DNA from: Paucibacter sp. B2R-40
GTDB lineage: Bacteria; Pseudomonadota; Gammaproteobacteria; Burkholderiales; Burkholderiaceae_C
Direction: 5' to 3'
Length of the DNA stretch: 64,000 nt
Assembly (NCBI RefSeq): GCF_025717555.1
Contig: NZ_JAJIRP010000010.1
Coordinates: 62,001-126,000 of the forward strand
Under the pieces are notes generated by a model, which was not told the DNA's origin, ran no database searches, and saw nothing but the letters and a program-made list of their open reading frames with translations. Numbering within the stretch: position 1 is the stretch's first letter; every line of letters begins with the position of its first letter. Below are positions 1 through 9,225 of the stretch, in pieces. Both the position numbers and the translations under genes were made by a program.

Positions 1-464
1 GTCAGGTATTGCTGCAATTGCTGGCCGCTCAAGGCATCGCTGCCGCTGCTCTTGAGTTCACGCGCGCGGTCGGCGTCGAGCTTGGCCGCACTCAGATTGG
101 CGCGAGCTTCGCTGGCCGCGGCGCGCGCTTGCGCCAGCTCGGCCTGCACCGTGTCGGCCGACAACTGCGCCAAGAGCTGGCCGCGCTTGACCGCGTCACC
201 GACATTGACCGCCACCTCGGCCAGGCGCAGGCCGCCGAGTTCGCTGCCAATCAACACCTCTTGCCAAGCCGCCACGCTGCCATTGGCGCTCAAGGTCTGC
301 GCCCAATCGCTTTTCTCGGCGCTGAGCAAAGCGACGGTCAGCGCCGGGCGCGCCTTGGCCGCGGGCGCCTGGTCGGCGGCCAGCACGGGGCTTTGCAGCG
401 CCGCGCCGACCAGCAAGGACAGCAGGCAAAGTTGAAACTTGTTCATGTGATTGGCGTGATTCAT
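1..464 (-). CDS. RND efflux periplasmic adaptor subunit (HlyD/MFP family), 3' end outside window
   Basis: About 154 N-terminal residues are present; the C-terminus lies beyond the left edge. The start at 464 (MNHANHMNKFQ) is followed by a signal peptide ending near VLAAD. Then comes the biotinyl-lipoyl-like part of membrane fusion proteins (GGLRLAEVAVNVGDAVKRGQ) and the start of an alanine-rich coiled-coil hairpin (AELAQARAAASEARANL). These adaptors bridge an inner-membrane pump and an outer-membrane channel. The ATG overlaps the TGA of the upstream outer-membrane factor gene as ATGA, so the two are translationally coupled. The inner-membrane pump is presumably further left. The substrate cannot be told. 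Confidence 0.88.
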   Translation of the reverse strand, partial: MNHANHMNKFQLCLLSLLVGAALQSPVLAADQAPAAKARPALTVALLSAEKSDWAQTLSANGSVAAWQEVLIGSELGGLRLAEVAVNVGDAVKRGQLLAQLSADTVQAELAQARAAASEARANLSAAKLDADRARELKSSGSDALSGQQLQQYL

Positions 465-1921
465 AGGGCTTTGCCGACTGGGCTTTGAGGGGAAGCTTCG
501 GCGGCCCAAGCGCCGCCCGAAGCTTTGTAGAGTGAGAACCAGGCCGCCAAGCGGGCCGCTTGAACTTGCACCAAGGCCGACTGCGCGTTCAAGGTCAGGC
601 GGCGCGCCTGCTCCAAGTCGGCCGCGCTGGCCAAGCCGGCGCGCCAGCTGCCGGCAGTGGCCACGGCCGAACGTTGATAGCCATCGGCGCTGCTTTGCGC
701 ATAACGCTCGCGTTGCTGGGCCGAATCGAGCCGCACCAAGGCCTCCTCGACCTCGCGCACCGCCAGCAGCACCGCAGCGCGGTAGCCGGCCAGGCTTTCC
801 TCAAAGCGCGCTTGCGCCGCATCGGCGTTGGCACGGCGCGAGCCGGCATCAAAAATCGGCAGGCTCAGCGAGGGCCCAAAGCTCCAGCCATTGCCATCAA
901 CCTTGCCGCCGCCGCTGACTTGCAAGGCCGAGAGCGAGATCGAGCCCCCCAGCTGCAGCTGCGGGTAACGCGCGGCTTCAGCGGCACCGCGTTCCGACCA
1001 GGCCGCGATCACTTGACGCTGCAGCGCCGCCAAATCTGGGCGCTGCGCCAGCGTGGCGGCCGGCAATTGCGCGACTTGCAAGCCCGGGCTGCTGGGCAGC
1101 TTTGCGAACGCCGGCGCCAGCTGTGCGCGCAGCTCGGGCTCAAACTGCCCGCTCAGGCTGACCAAGGCCTTGACCAGCAAGTCACATTCGGCGCGCTGAT
1201 TCAACCAGCGGTTCTGACTGTCGGCCGCGGCGGCTTGCAGCAAGGCATCGTTGGCCGTGGACTCAAAGCCCACCTTGAGTTTGTCGCTGGACCATTGGCT
1301 CAGTCGCGTCATGGCCTCGACATCGGCGACACTGATTTGGGTCAAACGTTCGCAGGCGCGCAGGCTGACATAAGTCTGTGCCACCTCGGCCGCCAGGCTG
1401 ACCTTTGCGGCATGCCAATCCAGCTCGCTGGCCTGGGCGCGCGCCTCGGCCGCCTCGCGCTGCTGGCGCACCCGCGCAAACAGATCGATCTCCCAGGCCG
1501 CGTCCAGGCTCAGATTGCTCAGCGTTTGGGTCGGCACACCGGGTGCGAGCGGCAGGCGCTGACGCTGCGCGCTCGCATTCAGATTGACGCCCGGCCATTG
1601 AGCGCTGCCGGCCTGCTCGGCCAGCGCGCGGGCCTGTTTGATGCGCGCCACTGCCTGTTGCAGGCTGGGGTTAGCCGCCTGCGTTTGGGCGATCAGCTGA
1701 GCCAGTATCGGATCGTCAAATTGGCCCCACCAGTCCTGCAGCGCCAGCGCCTGCCCGCCATGCGGCAGCGGCGCGACCCAGGCCGGCGGCGTTTGCTCGG
1801 CTTGTTTGAGCGTATCTGGCGGCAGCGCGGTCGCGGCGCAACCGGCCAGGCCCGCAGCGACCAGCGGCGTCAATAGAGACAGGCAATGCCTGCGTTTCAA
1901 AATCAAGGGCATGACGCTCAT
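461..1921 (-). CDS. RND efflux outer-membrane lipoprotein (NodT/OprM family)
   Basis: 486 residues, normal for the family. The N-terminus has a lipoprotein signal with lipobox LAGC (Cys about residue 28), then two outer-membrane-efflux repeats of TolC type. Family motifs seen include DWWGQFDDP near the start and GPSLSLPIFDAGSRRAN in the second repeat. It forms the outer-membrane exit duct of a tripartite pump. The ATG at 1921 lies 2 bases after the regulator's stop, and the stop overlaps the adaptor start, so order is regulator, channel, adaptor in one operon. A second Met three codons in is also possible as start. Confidence 0.93.
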   Translation of the reverse strand: MSVMPLILKRRHCLSLLTPLVAAGLAGCAATALPPDTLKQAEQTPPAWVAPLPHGGQALALQDWWGQFDDPILAQLIAQTQAANPSLQQAVARIKQARALAEQAGSAQWPGVNLNASAQRQRLPLAPGVPTQTLSNLSLDAAWEIDLFARVRQQREAAEARAQASELDWHAAKVSLAAEVAQTYVSLRACERLTQISVADVEAMTRLSQWSSDKLKVGFESTANDALLQAAAADSQNRWLNQRAECDLLVKALVSLSGQFEPELRAQLAPAFAKLPSSPGLQVAQLPAATLAQRPDLAALQRQVIAAWSERGAAEAARYPQLQLGGSISLSALQVSGGGKVDGNGWSFGPSLSLPIFDAGSRRANADAAQARFEESLAGYRAAVLLAVREVEEALVRLDSAQQRERYAQSSADGYQRSAVATAGSWRAGLASAADLEQARRLTLNAQSALVQVQAARLAAWFSLYKASGGAWAAEASPQSPVGKAL

Positions 1922-1923
1922 CC

Positions 1924-2643
1924 TCAGCGGCTCTGGCGCAGAGCCTGTTCTGCTTCAATCAGGGCCTGGCCAAAAGCAACCAGGCGGTTCAAGGTGCGCT
2001 CGTAGGCGCCCGGGCCGTAGACCACGCCCGGCAGCAAGCCTTCCATATCTTGGGCCGAGAGCCAGTAGTCATGCGCCAGCGCCACCAGGGCGAAGCCCAG
2101 TTGGTGCAACTCAGCATCGACTGCCGCGGCGCCGCAGCGCTGCGCCAGCATTTCCACCAGCGCGTGATGTTGAGGCGCAATGTGCTCGGCGCAGATATCG
2201 GCCCAGACCGGGCTGGGGGCAATCATTTCGCGGCAAAAAATACGTGTGCTGTCGCTCAAGCCAGAGTCGGCGTCATAGAGCGGACGCAAAAAAGCAGCGT
2301 AAAAACTGCGCAGCCATTCACGCAGCGGCTGCGCCGCATCGGCCTCCGGCATGCCAGTCATCACATTGGCAATCGGCTGCAGCAAGACCTCACGGTAGAG
2401 GCCCTGTTTGTCAGCGAAGTAATAGGCGATCAGGCCAATATTGGCCTGCGCGGCAGTGGCGATCTCGCGCGTGCTGGCCTTGTCAAAGCCCTTGGCGGCA
2501 AAAATTCGCCGCGCCTCGCGCAAGAGGCGCGAGCGGCGGTCACTTGAATCTTCGTGCTGAGGAACTGCGGCGGCTGCAACCGCTGGAGGAGTTGGAAGGC
2601 TTTGGCGGACTTGGCGGGCTGGAGGATGGACAGGCTTCGGCAT
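1924..2643 (-). CDS. TetR family transcriptional regulator (CecR/DUF1956-like)
   Basis: 239 residues. The helix-turn-helix lies at about residues 38-85 (RRIFAAKGFDKASTREIATAA, then the family's typical AYYFADKQGLYREVL). The larger C-terminal domain resembles the DUF1956 domain of CecR (YbiH), which controls an adjacent HlyD-type transporter in E. coli; this is from family knowledge. It is first in an operon with the outer-membrane channel and adaptor. A perfect inverted repeat sits 17 bases upstream of its ATG, which suggests autorepression relieved by a pump substrate. The first 30 residues are Pro/Ala-rich and low-complexity. Confidence 0.9.
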   Translation of the reverse strand: MPKPVHPPARQVRQSLPTPPAVAAAAVPQHEDSSDRRSRLLREARRIFAAKGFDKASTREIATAAQANIGLIAYYFADKQGLYREVLLQPIANVMTGMPEADAAQPLREWLRSFYAAFLRPLYDADSGLSDSTRIFCREMIAPSPVWADICAEHIAPQHHALVEMLAQRCGAAAVDAELHQLGFALVALAHDYWLSAQDMEGLLPGVVYGPGAYERTLNRLVAFGQALIEAEQALRQSR

Positions 2644-2659
2644 GGCGCCATGCTAGTCC

Positions 2660-2685
2660 AATTTAATCAATCGTTTGATTAAATT
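2660..2685. promoter_or_regulatory. Probable TetR operator: 11-bp perfect inverted repeat
   Basis: The arms AATTTAATCAA (2660-2670) and TTGATTAAATT (2675-2685) are exact reverse complements around the spacer TCGT. The site is strikingly AT-rich for this genome and lies just upstream of the TetR start codon (2643). Size and symmetry fit a TetR dimer site overlapping the promoter of the efflux operon. Confidence 0.8.
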
Positions 2686-2750
2686 TCTCAATCACGACGC
2701 GCTTCAGCCAAGCGTGACCTTCTTCACCCCTCCAAGCTCAGCTCGCCAGC

Positions 2751-4067
2751 CTAGAAACGGGTCGCTGCCTCGTCCAGCACTGGCGCCAGAGGCGACTGCG
2801 ATTGCGGCGGCGCATGCATCACGCGCTGCGGGAACGGAATCTCGACCCGCAACTCATTCAACTTGCGCAACAGGCTGAGATTGACCTCGGAGCGAACCCC
2901 GCCCTGGCCGTTTTCGGGATCTGAAATCCAGAAACTCACCGTCAGCTCCAGGCCGTCAGCGGCGAACTGGGTCAGGAGCACCGAGGGTTCGGGCGTCTTC
3001 AACACGCGCGGAATATGCCTCACCGCATCGGTCAGCTGCGGCAACAGCATGTCCAGATCGGTGCCGTAAGCCACTTGCACCACGGTGCTGATCAAGACGG
3101 TGGGATCAGCCAGCGAGGAGTTCTCGACCCGCTGCGTGATCAGCAATTCATTCGGCACGATGGACTCGCGCCCGTTCAAGGCGCGGATCACCGTGAAGCG
3201 CGTTTTGATATCGGTGATGCGACCCTCGAAGTTGTCGACCTTGACCATATCGCCGATGCGCAGCGAGCGCTCGGCCAGGATGACAAAGCCCGACACATAG
3301 TTGGAGGCCAGCTTTTGCATGCCCAGGCCAATGCCCACACCGACCGCGCCGCCCATCACGCTCAAGGCCGTCAAGTCCATGCCGGCCGCCGACAGGGAGA
3401 ACAGAATCGCGCCCAGCAAGAGCACGGCGCGAGTGACATTGGCGGCGATCTTGCGCAGCGACAAATCACCGACTGGGCGGCTCAACAGTCGCGCCTCGAT
3501 CACCGACGACAACCACAGCGCCAACACGATCGCGATCAAGGCCGTCATCGAGGCCTCGAGCAGATTGGTCACCGAAATGGTGGTGGCGCCCAGTTTGAAG
3601 GTGATGTCGTTCAACTCATCGCGCAGCCAGGGCAGCACGCCTATCACCCACAGAATCGAGCCGGCCCAGGCCGCCCATGACACGGTTTGTTCTATCAACT
3701 CGACCAGCGCTGACTTCGGCAAGGCAGTTCTGAGCACCTGCACCGTCAGGCGAATGATCAGCAAAGACACCAGCACCGGCACGGCCAGTTTGAACACCGC
3801 ATGCGAGAAGCCCAGCAGCGGCAAAACCGCCTTGGCGGACAGTGCCAGCAGCAGCGCCAGGATGGGGAACAGCACACCGTCAAAGATGCGCTGACCAAAA
3901 AACACCGACATTCGCTGGTGCGCAATGCGCCGCTGCAGCAAACTCACCACCACCCAGGACAGGCCCAGACAGACCGTCAAGATGGCCAAACCAACCAGGG
4001 AATTCGTACTCAACAGGGCTTCGCCCAAATCGCGCAACTCGGCGAAATCAATTGCTTTGCTTGTCAT
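2751..4067 (-). CDS. Mechanosensitive ion channel family protein (MscS type)
   Basis: 438 residues with several N-terminal membrane helices, then the MscS pore helix and beta domain. The pore-lining helix is glycine/alanine-rich (VMGGAVGVGIGLGMQKLASN, about residues 236-255), followed by the conserved YVSGFVILAERSLRIGDMVKV segment. The C-terminal region (to about 410) is the cytoplasmic vestibule. Such channels release solutes under hypo-osmotic stress. The length fits a larger MscS relative (E. coli MscS is 286 residues) with extra N-terminal helices. ATG at 4067 is preceded by AAGAG. It stands alone, read in the same direction as the deacetylase upstream. Confidence 0.92.
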   Translation of the reverse strand: MTSKAIDFAELRDLGEALLSTNSLVGLAILTVCLGLSWVVVSLLQRRIAHQRMSVFFGQRIFDGVLFPILALLLALSAKAVLPLLGFSHAVFKLAVPVLVSLLIIRLTVQVLRTALPKSALVELIEQTVSWAAWAGSILWVIGVLPWLRDELNDITFKLGATTISVTNLLEASMTALIAIVLALWLSSVIEARLLSRPVGDLSLRKIAANVTRAVLLLGAILFSLSAAGMDLTALSVMGGAVGVGIGLGMQKLASNYVSGFVILAERSLRIGDMVKVDNFEGRITDIKTRFTVIRALNGRESIVPNELLITQRVENSSLADPTVLISTVVQVAYGTDLDMLLPQLTDAVRHIPRVLKTPEPSVLLTQFAADGLELTVSFWISDPENGQGGVRSEVNLSLLRKLNELRVEIPFPQRVMHAPPQSQSPLAPVLDEAATRF

Positions 4068-4115
4068 TCAGGCTCTTGTTTTCTCAGTGAAGCCGGCTCG
4101 GACTCAGCTACCGGC

Positions 4116-5051
4116 CTAAATTCCAGCCAACACGCGCAAGTGCACGCCAACGCTGCGGGCCAACGCGTCGAGGTTATAGCCGCCCTCCAGGCAGGAAACG
4201 ATGCGCCCCTGTGAACAGGTATCCGCCACCGCCTTGATGCGCTGAGTGATCCATTCATAGTCAGACTCCACCAAGCCCAACTGGCCCAGATCGTCTTCCC
4301 GGTGCGCGTCGAAGCCAGCCGAGATAAAAATCATCTCGGGCTTGAATTCCTCCAGCGCCGGCATCCACATCGCCTCAATCAGCGCGCGGATCTCCGCTCC
4401 CTTGGTATAGGCCGGTACCGGCACATTGACCATGTTCTCGCCCTTGGGCGCCGCGCCGTTATAGGGGTAGAGCGGGTGCTGGAAGATGCTGACCATCAAG
4501 ACCCGGTCGTCGCCGGCAATGATGTCCTCGGTGCCATTGCCGTGATGCACGTCAAAGTCAACGATCGCCACCCGCTGCAGGCCGCGCACATCGAGCGCAT
4601 AGCGCGCCGCCACCGCGACATTGTTGAAAAAGCAAAAACCCATGCTTTGATCGCGGGTGGCGTGGTGGCCGGGCGGGCGCACCGCGCAAAAAGCGTTCTC
4701 GAACTTGCCATTCAAAACCATCTCGGTCGCCTGCACCGCTGCTCCTGCAGCGCGCAGCGTGGCCGCCCAGGTGTGCGGATTGGCGACGGTATCCGGGTCC
4801 ACCGCACGTGACTCGCCACTGCTTTCGCAGCCGCGCAGCAGATCACCAATCTCGGCCACATAACCATGGGTATGCGCGCGTTCCACATCGGCGAGATCGA
4901 CTTTTTCGGCCTCCACGCGGGTCAAGGCCAGATCGATGCCCGTGGCCAGCAGCCAGTCATCAATCGCCGTCAGACGCTGCGGACATTCGGGATGGCCGGC
5001 CCCCATATCGTGCCGGCGGCAGTCAGGATGGCTGAAGTAAGCAGTGGACAT
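4116..5051 (-). CDS. Histone deacetylase family protein (class II HDAC-like amidohydrolase)
   Basis: 311 residues from the ATG at 5051 (MSTAYFSHPDC); a longer reading would need TTG. Zn-hydrolase landmarks are in order: RPPGHHA, GFCFFNNVAVAARYA, the metal-binding DFDVHHGNGTEDI, ISAGFDAHREDD and CLEGGYNL. Bacterial members deacetylate acetylpolyamines or other small acetyl-amides; the substrate here is not predictable. It is divergent from the MoxR operon with 81 bases between start codons. Confidence 0.93.
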   Translation of the reverse strand: MSTAYFSHPDCRRHDMGAGHPECPQRLTAIDDWLLATGIDLALTRVEAEKVDLADVERAHTHGYVAEIGDLLRGCESSGESRAVDPDTVANPHTWAATLRAAGAAVQATEMVLNGKFENAFCAVRPPGHHATRDQSMGFCFFNNVAVAARYALDVRGLQRVAIVDFDVHHGNGTEDIIAGDDRVLMVSIFQHPLYPYNGAAPKGENMVNVPVPAYTKGAEIRALIEAMWMPALEEFKPEMIFISAGFDAHREDDLGQLGLVESDYEWITQRIKAVADTCSQGRIVSCLEGGYNLDALARSVGVHLRVLAGI

Positions 5052-5132
5052 AGTTCTATCGTTTCGAAGGGCCAAGCACCGAGCTTGGCGCCGCTTGTCT
5101 CATGTTCTGGATCAAAGCCATAAGATGAGCCC

Positions 5133-6083
5133 ATGAGTTCAACTTCAACCCACACTCTCGCGGCTCAACTGACGGCTCTGCAACAGCAGGTTAGCACGAT
5201 CATCAAGGGCAAACGGACTCAGATCGCCGACTGCGTGGCCTGCTTGATCGCCGGCGGCCATCTCTTGATCGAGGATTTGCCCGGCGTCGGCAAAACCACC
5301 TTGGCCCATGCCTTGTCGATCTCGATGGGGCTGAAGTTCTCTCGCCTGCAGTTCACCTCGGACCTGATGCCCTCCGATTTGCTCGGCGTCAGTATTTACG
5401 AGCGCGACGCGGCAAGCGGCCGGGCCGATTTTGTGTTTCACCCCGGCCCGGTGTTTGCCCAGGTCTTGCTGGCCGATGAGATCAACCGCGCCGGGCCAAA
5501 GTCGCAAAGCGCGTTGCTGGAGGCCATGGAAGAAAAGCAGGTCAGCGTTGACGGCGTCAGCCATGCACTGCCGCAGCCGTTTTTCGTCATCGCGACGCAA
5601 AACCCGAGCGAGCAGCTCGGCACCTACCCGCTGCCCGAGTCGCAGCTGGACAGGTTTTTGATGTGCATCTCCTTGGGCTACCCCGACCGCGCCGCCGAGC
5701 GCGAGTTGCTCAGCGGCCAGGATAGCCGCGCCGCGCTACGAGCCTTGGCGCCGGTGATGAATGCCACCGATTTGCTGGCCACGCAAGAGGCCGTCAACGC
5801 CATCCATGCCTCCGCTGCCCTGCTCGATTACTTGCAAGCCTTGATCGAGGCGACCCGCTCGGGCCTCTGGTTTGCGCAGGGCCTGAGCCCGCGTGCGGGC
5901 CTTGGCGTGTTGCGCGCCGCACGCGCACGGGCCTTGCTGGAGGGTCGGGATTTCGTCGCCCCCGACGATGTGCAGGCCATCCTGCCGCAGACGATTGCGC
6001 ATCGCTTGAGGCCCAAGCCCGGCAGTGGCCGCGGCGCGCGCGAGCAGGTACGGGCGATGATTGAAGCGATCAATCTGCCCTGA
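5133..6083 (+). CDS. MoxR family AAA+ ATPase
   Basis: 316 residues. Walker A is LPGVGKTTLA (about residues 50-59), Walker B LLADEINRAGP, followed by the sensor region FFVIATQNPSEQLGTYPLPE typical of MoxR. The C-terminal lid domain (AAA_lid_2) is complete. MoxR ATPases act as chaperones that often mature metal-binding or von Willebrand-type partners. It is first of a compact set with DUF58 (2-base gap) and a transglutaminase-like membrane protein. This arrangement is widespread in proteobacteria and is thought to act at the envelope. Confidence 0.95.
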   Translation: MSSTSTHTLAAQLTALQQQVSTIIKGKRTQIADCVACLIAGGHLLIEDLPGVGKTTLAHALSISMGLKFSRLQFTSDLMPSDLLGVSIYERDAASGRADFVFHPGPVFAQVLLADEINRAGPKSQSALLEAMEEKQVSVDGVSHALPQPFFVIATQNPSEQLGTYPLPESQLDRFLMCISLGYPDRAAERELLSGQDSRAALRALAPVMNATDLLATQEAVNAIHASAALLDYLQALIEATRSGLWFAQGLSPRAGLGVLRAARARALLEGRDFVAPDDVQAILPQTIAHRLRPKPGSGRGAREQVRAMIEAINLP

Positions 6084-6085
6084 AG

Positions 6086-7105
6086 ATGAAGGCCGCGCGC
6101 AAGTCCGGTTTGAGACAGCTCTGGCAGCACTGGTGGGCGGCCCGCCATCCCCCGCTCGACACCCATCTGATGGGCCAGCGCAATATCTACATCCTGCCCA
6201 GCCGCCCCGGCCTGGCGTTTTGCGCCACCTTAGGCCTGCTGCTGCTGGCCTCCATCAACGATCAGCTCAGCCTGGGCTATCTGCTGACATTTTTACTGAC
6301 CGGCGCTGGACTTGCCTCAATGCACAACACGCATGCCAATCTGCGCGGCTTGAACCTGGACCTCCAAGCCCCTGAGCCGGTCTTTGAAGGCGACGATGTG
6401 CAAGTGGCCCTGCGCCTGCACAACAGCGGCGCGGCGCGTTACGGCATCGGCGTGCATGTGCAAGGCGCCGCCCGCGCAGAAATTGCCTACACCGATGTCG
6501 CGGCCTTGAGCCATGCGCCCTTGGTGCTGCGCTACCCGGCGCAGCGTTGTGGCTGGCAGCCGCTGCCGACGCTGCAAATCGTCACCCGCTTCCCGCTCGG
6601 CCTGTTCCGGTCCTGGAGTATTTGGCGGCCGGCCGCCAAGGTCTGGATTTATCCGCAGCCGGAGGAGCCGGCACCGCCCTTCCCGGCCCAACAAGACGCT
6701 GCGGCCAGCGGCGACATCAGCGCGGCGAGCAGCTTGCAGCGCGGCCAGGACTTTGAGGGCGTGCGCGGCTACCGGCGCGGCGACTCGATGCGCCAAGTGC
6801 TTTGGAAGAAAGCCGCCTTGAGCCTGGCACAAGGCAGTGCGCAGCTGTGGGTGCGCGAAACCCATGCGCCGGTGGCCCAAACACTGTGGCTGGACTGGCG
6901 CGACAGCGCGGCCTTGGGCGCCGCCAACCCTGCGCCTCGTGGCTCCCGCCTCTGTGCCTGGTTGCTGGCGGCCGAGCGCGCCCAAGCCCCTTATGGCCTG
7001 CGCCTGCCAAGCGGTGAATGGCCGCCCGATCTGGGGCCTGATCATTTGAGCACTTGCTTGCAGGCCTTGACGCTGCATGTTTCCCAACACGAGGCCTCCC
7101 GATGA
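6086..7105 (+). CDS. DUF58 domain-containing protein
   Basis: 339 residues. Two membrane helices lie at about residues 45-80 (FCATLGLLLLASINDQ and the next segment). A beta-rich region follows, then the DUF58 signature (GQDFEGVRGYRRGDSMRQV, about residues 214-232). DUF58 proteins have a von Willebrand-like fold and sit beside MoxR ATPases, probably as their clients. The stop overlaps the next gene's ATG (ATGA at 7102-7105), so the two are coupled. Confidence 0.92.
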   Translation: MKAARKSGLRQLWQHWWAARHPPLDTHLMGQRNIYILPSRPGLAFCATLGLLLLASINDQLSLGYLLTFLLTGAGLASMHNTHANLRGLNLDLQAPEPVFEGDDVQVALRLHNSGAARYGIGVHVQGAARAEIAYTDVAALSHAPLVLRYPAQRCGWQPLPTLQIVTRFPLGLFRSWSIWRPAAKVWIYPQPEEPAPPFPAQQDAAASGDISAASSLQRGQDFEGVRGYRRGDSMRQVLWKKAALSLAQGSAQLWVRETHAPVAQTLWLDWRDSAALGAANPAPRGSRLCAWLLAAERAQAPYGLRLPSGEWPPDLGPDHLSTCLQALTLHVSQHEASR

Positions 7106-9225
7106 AAGCCGGCGGCTTCGGCAGCTTCAGCAGCTTTGGGGCGCTGCGGCCCTTCAACCAACTCAGGCAATTGAGCCGCGATAGCCGTGACACGCTGTTC
7201 CTGCTCGCCACCATTGCCGCCGTGGTGCTGCCGCATGCCAGGCATCTGCCGGCCTGGGCCAGCGCCATCACCGCGCTGATTCTGGCCTGGCGTGCGCTGC
7301 TGGCCTGGCGCGCTGCGGCGCTGCCCGGCCGCTGGGTCTTGGTGGCGGTCTTGCTGCTCACCGCGGCCCTGACCTGGCTGAGCCACCGCACCCTCCTGGG
7401 CCGCGAAGCCGGCGTCACCCTGCTGGTGATGCTGATGGCGCTGAAGACCTTGGAGCTGCGCGCGCGCCGCGATGCCTTCGTGGTGTTTCTGCTGGGCTTC
7501 TTTCTGGTGCTGACGCAGTTTCTGTATTCGCAGTCGATATTGACCGCCCTGTGGATGATCCCCAATGTCTGGGCCCTGCTCAGCGCCTTGGTGCTCGCAC
7601 AGATGCCGGTCGGCACGCCCAGCCTGCGCCTGGCCGCTGCCCAAGCCGCCCGCAGCACCTTGTACGGCCTGCCGGTGATGGTTTTTTTGTTCTTGCTCTT
7701 CCCCCGCATCGGGCCGCTGTGGGGCATTCCGGCCGATTCGGTCGGGCGCACCGGCTTGTCAGACCGGTTGGACTTCGGTGCCATGTCCGAGATCGCCAAT
7801 GACGACAGCGTCGCGCTGCGCCTGCGCTTTGCCGGCCCGCCTCCGCCGCCTTCAGCGCGCTATTTTCGCGGCCCAGTGCTGGGGCAATTCGACGGCCGCA
7901 CTTGGCGGCCTTCGACGCTGAGCTGGATCGGCAAGACCGACGCCTTGCAGGTCAGCGGCCAGCCCTTGGCCTACGAGATGACGGTGGAGCCGCTGCGCAG
8001 CACGGTACTGCCGATGTTGGAGATGAGTGCCGAACCCGCCGGCACCGAGCGGTCGGTAGAAGCTCTGAGCTTTAAGCGCGCGCCCGAGCTGCATTGGCTG
8101 ACCGCCCGGCCTATCACCGAGCGGCTGCGCCTGCAGGCGCAGGTCTACCCGCAATTCAGGCATGGCCCTATGGAGGCCAGCTTGGCCTTGCAGAACTATC
8201 TTGATCTACCTGCGGGCTTCAACCCGCGCAGCTTGCAATGGGCGGCGGCCTTGCGGCGCGAAGCGCGTTTCGCGCAACTGGATCAGGCCGCGCTGAGCCC
8301 GGCCCTGGCGGCGGCCGTGCTCAGGCATATCAGCAGCGCCGACTTCATTTACACGCTGGCGCCGGGCCGCTATGGTGAAGTCACACCGCATCTGATCGAT
8401 GAGTTCTGGTTCGACCGGCGGCTGGGCTTTTGCGAGCATTTCTCGGCCGGCTTTGTCGTGATGATGCGGGCCATGGGCGTGCCGGCCCGCATCGTGACCG
8501 GCTTTCAAGGCATGGACGCGCAGCCCCAGGATGGCTTTTGGATCGTGCGCAACAGCAATGCCCATGCCTGGGCCGAATATTGGGTGCCCGGCCAGGGCTG
8601 GCTGCGCGCCGATCCGACCGCAGCTGTAGCGCCCGAGCGGATTCAAGACGGCTTAGCGCTGCGCCCCGCCCCAGGTGTTTTAGCCGGCGCCTTTGAAGGT
8701 GCTTTCGGCCAAATCAACCCGCAACTCTGGCTGTCGATGCGGCGCGGCTGGGAGGTCTTGGAGAACCGCTGGCAGCAAAGCGTGCTGAACTACTCGCGCC
8801 AAAGCCAGTTCGACCTGCTCAAAAGCGCCGGCTTTGCCGCGCCCGACTGGACCCTGCTGGGCCAGGTCAGCGCCACCTTGATCGCCCTGGCGGCCCTGGC
8901 CGGCGGCGCGTGGTCGCATTGGCGGGCGCGCCCGCATGACGCCTGGAGCCGCCAGCGTGCCCGCATCCTGCGCGAGCTGTGGGGCTGGGGACTGAGCGAG
9001 GCAGGCGCGCACCAGGGGCCGCGCCGCTGGGCCGAGCTGCTGCAAACGCGTCATGGCGAGGCCGCCGAGCCAGCTGCCGGGATGCTGCTGGCACTTGAAG
9101 CGGCGCGTTATGGGCCACCAAGCCCTGGCCATCAGCGCAGCGCGCTTGTCAAGTCATGGGCGCGCCGACGCTGGCTGCGCGACTTCCGCGCCGCAGGCCG
9201 TATGCTGCGCGCCAAGATCCGCTAA
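7102..9225 (+). CDS. Transglutaminase-like membrane protein (TgpA family, DUF3488 + transglutaminase core)
   Basis: 707 residues from the ATG at 7102, chosen because it overlaps the DUF58 stop. The N-terminal half has about six membrane helices. The periplasmic transglutaminase core then shows a Cys-His-Asp triad: Cys in LGFCEHFSAGF, His in NSNAHAWAEYW, Asp in WLRADPTAAV. A final helix and cytoplasmic tail follow. P. aeruginosa TgpA is an essential member of this family. The gene abuts the transglycosylase gene (stop 9223-9225, next ATG 9226), suggesting an envelope-remodelling operon. Confidence 0.93.
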   Translation: MKAGGFGSFSSFGALRPFNQLRQLSRDSRDTLFLLATIAAVVLPHARHLPAWASAITALILAWRALLAWRAAALPGRWVLVAVLLLTAALTWLSHRTLLGREAGVTLLVMLMALKTLELRARRDAFVVFLLGFFLVLTQFLYSQSILTALWMIPNVWALLSALVLAQMPVGTPSLRLAAAQAARSTLYGLPVMVFLFLLFPRIGPLWGIPADSVGRTGLSDRLDFGAMSEIANDDSVALRLRFAGPPPPPSARYFRGPVLGQFDGRTWRPSTLSWIGKTDALQVSGQPLAYEMTVEPLRSTVLPMLEMSAEPAGTERSVEALSFKRAPELHWLTARPITERLRLQAQVYPQFRHGPMEASLALQNYLDLPAGFNPRSLQWAAALRREARFAQLDQAALSPALAAAVLRHISSADFIYTLAPGRYGEVTPHLIDEFWFDRRLGFCEHFSAGFVVMMRAMGVPARIVTGFQGMDAQPQDGFWIVRNSNAHAWAEYWVPGQGWLRADPTAAVAPERIQDGLALRPAPGVLAGAFEGAFGQINPQLWLSMRRGWEVLENRWQQSVLNYSRQSQFDLLKSAGFAAPDWTLLGQVSATLIALAALAGGAWSHWRARPHDAWSRQRARILRELWGWGLSEAGAHQGPRRWAELLQTRHGEAAEPAAGMLLALEAARYGPPSPGHQRSALVKSWARRRWLRDFRAAGRMLRAKIR

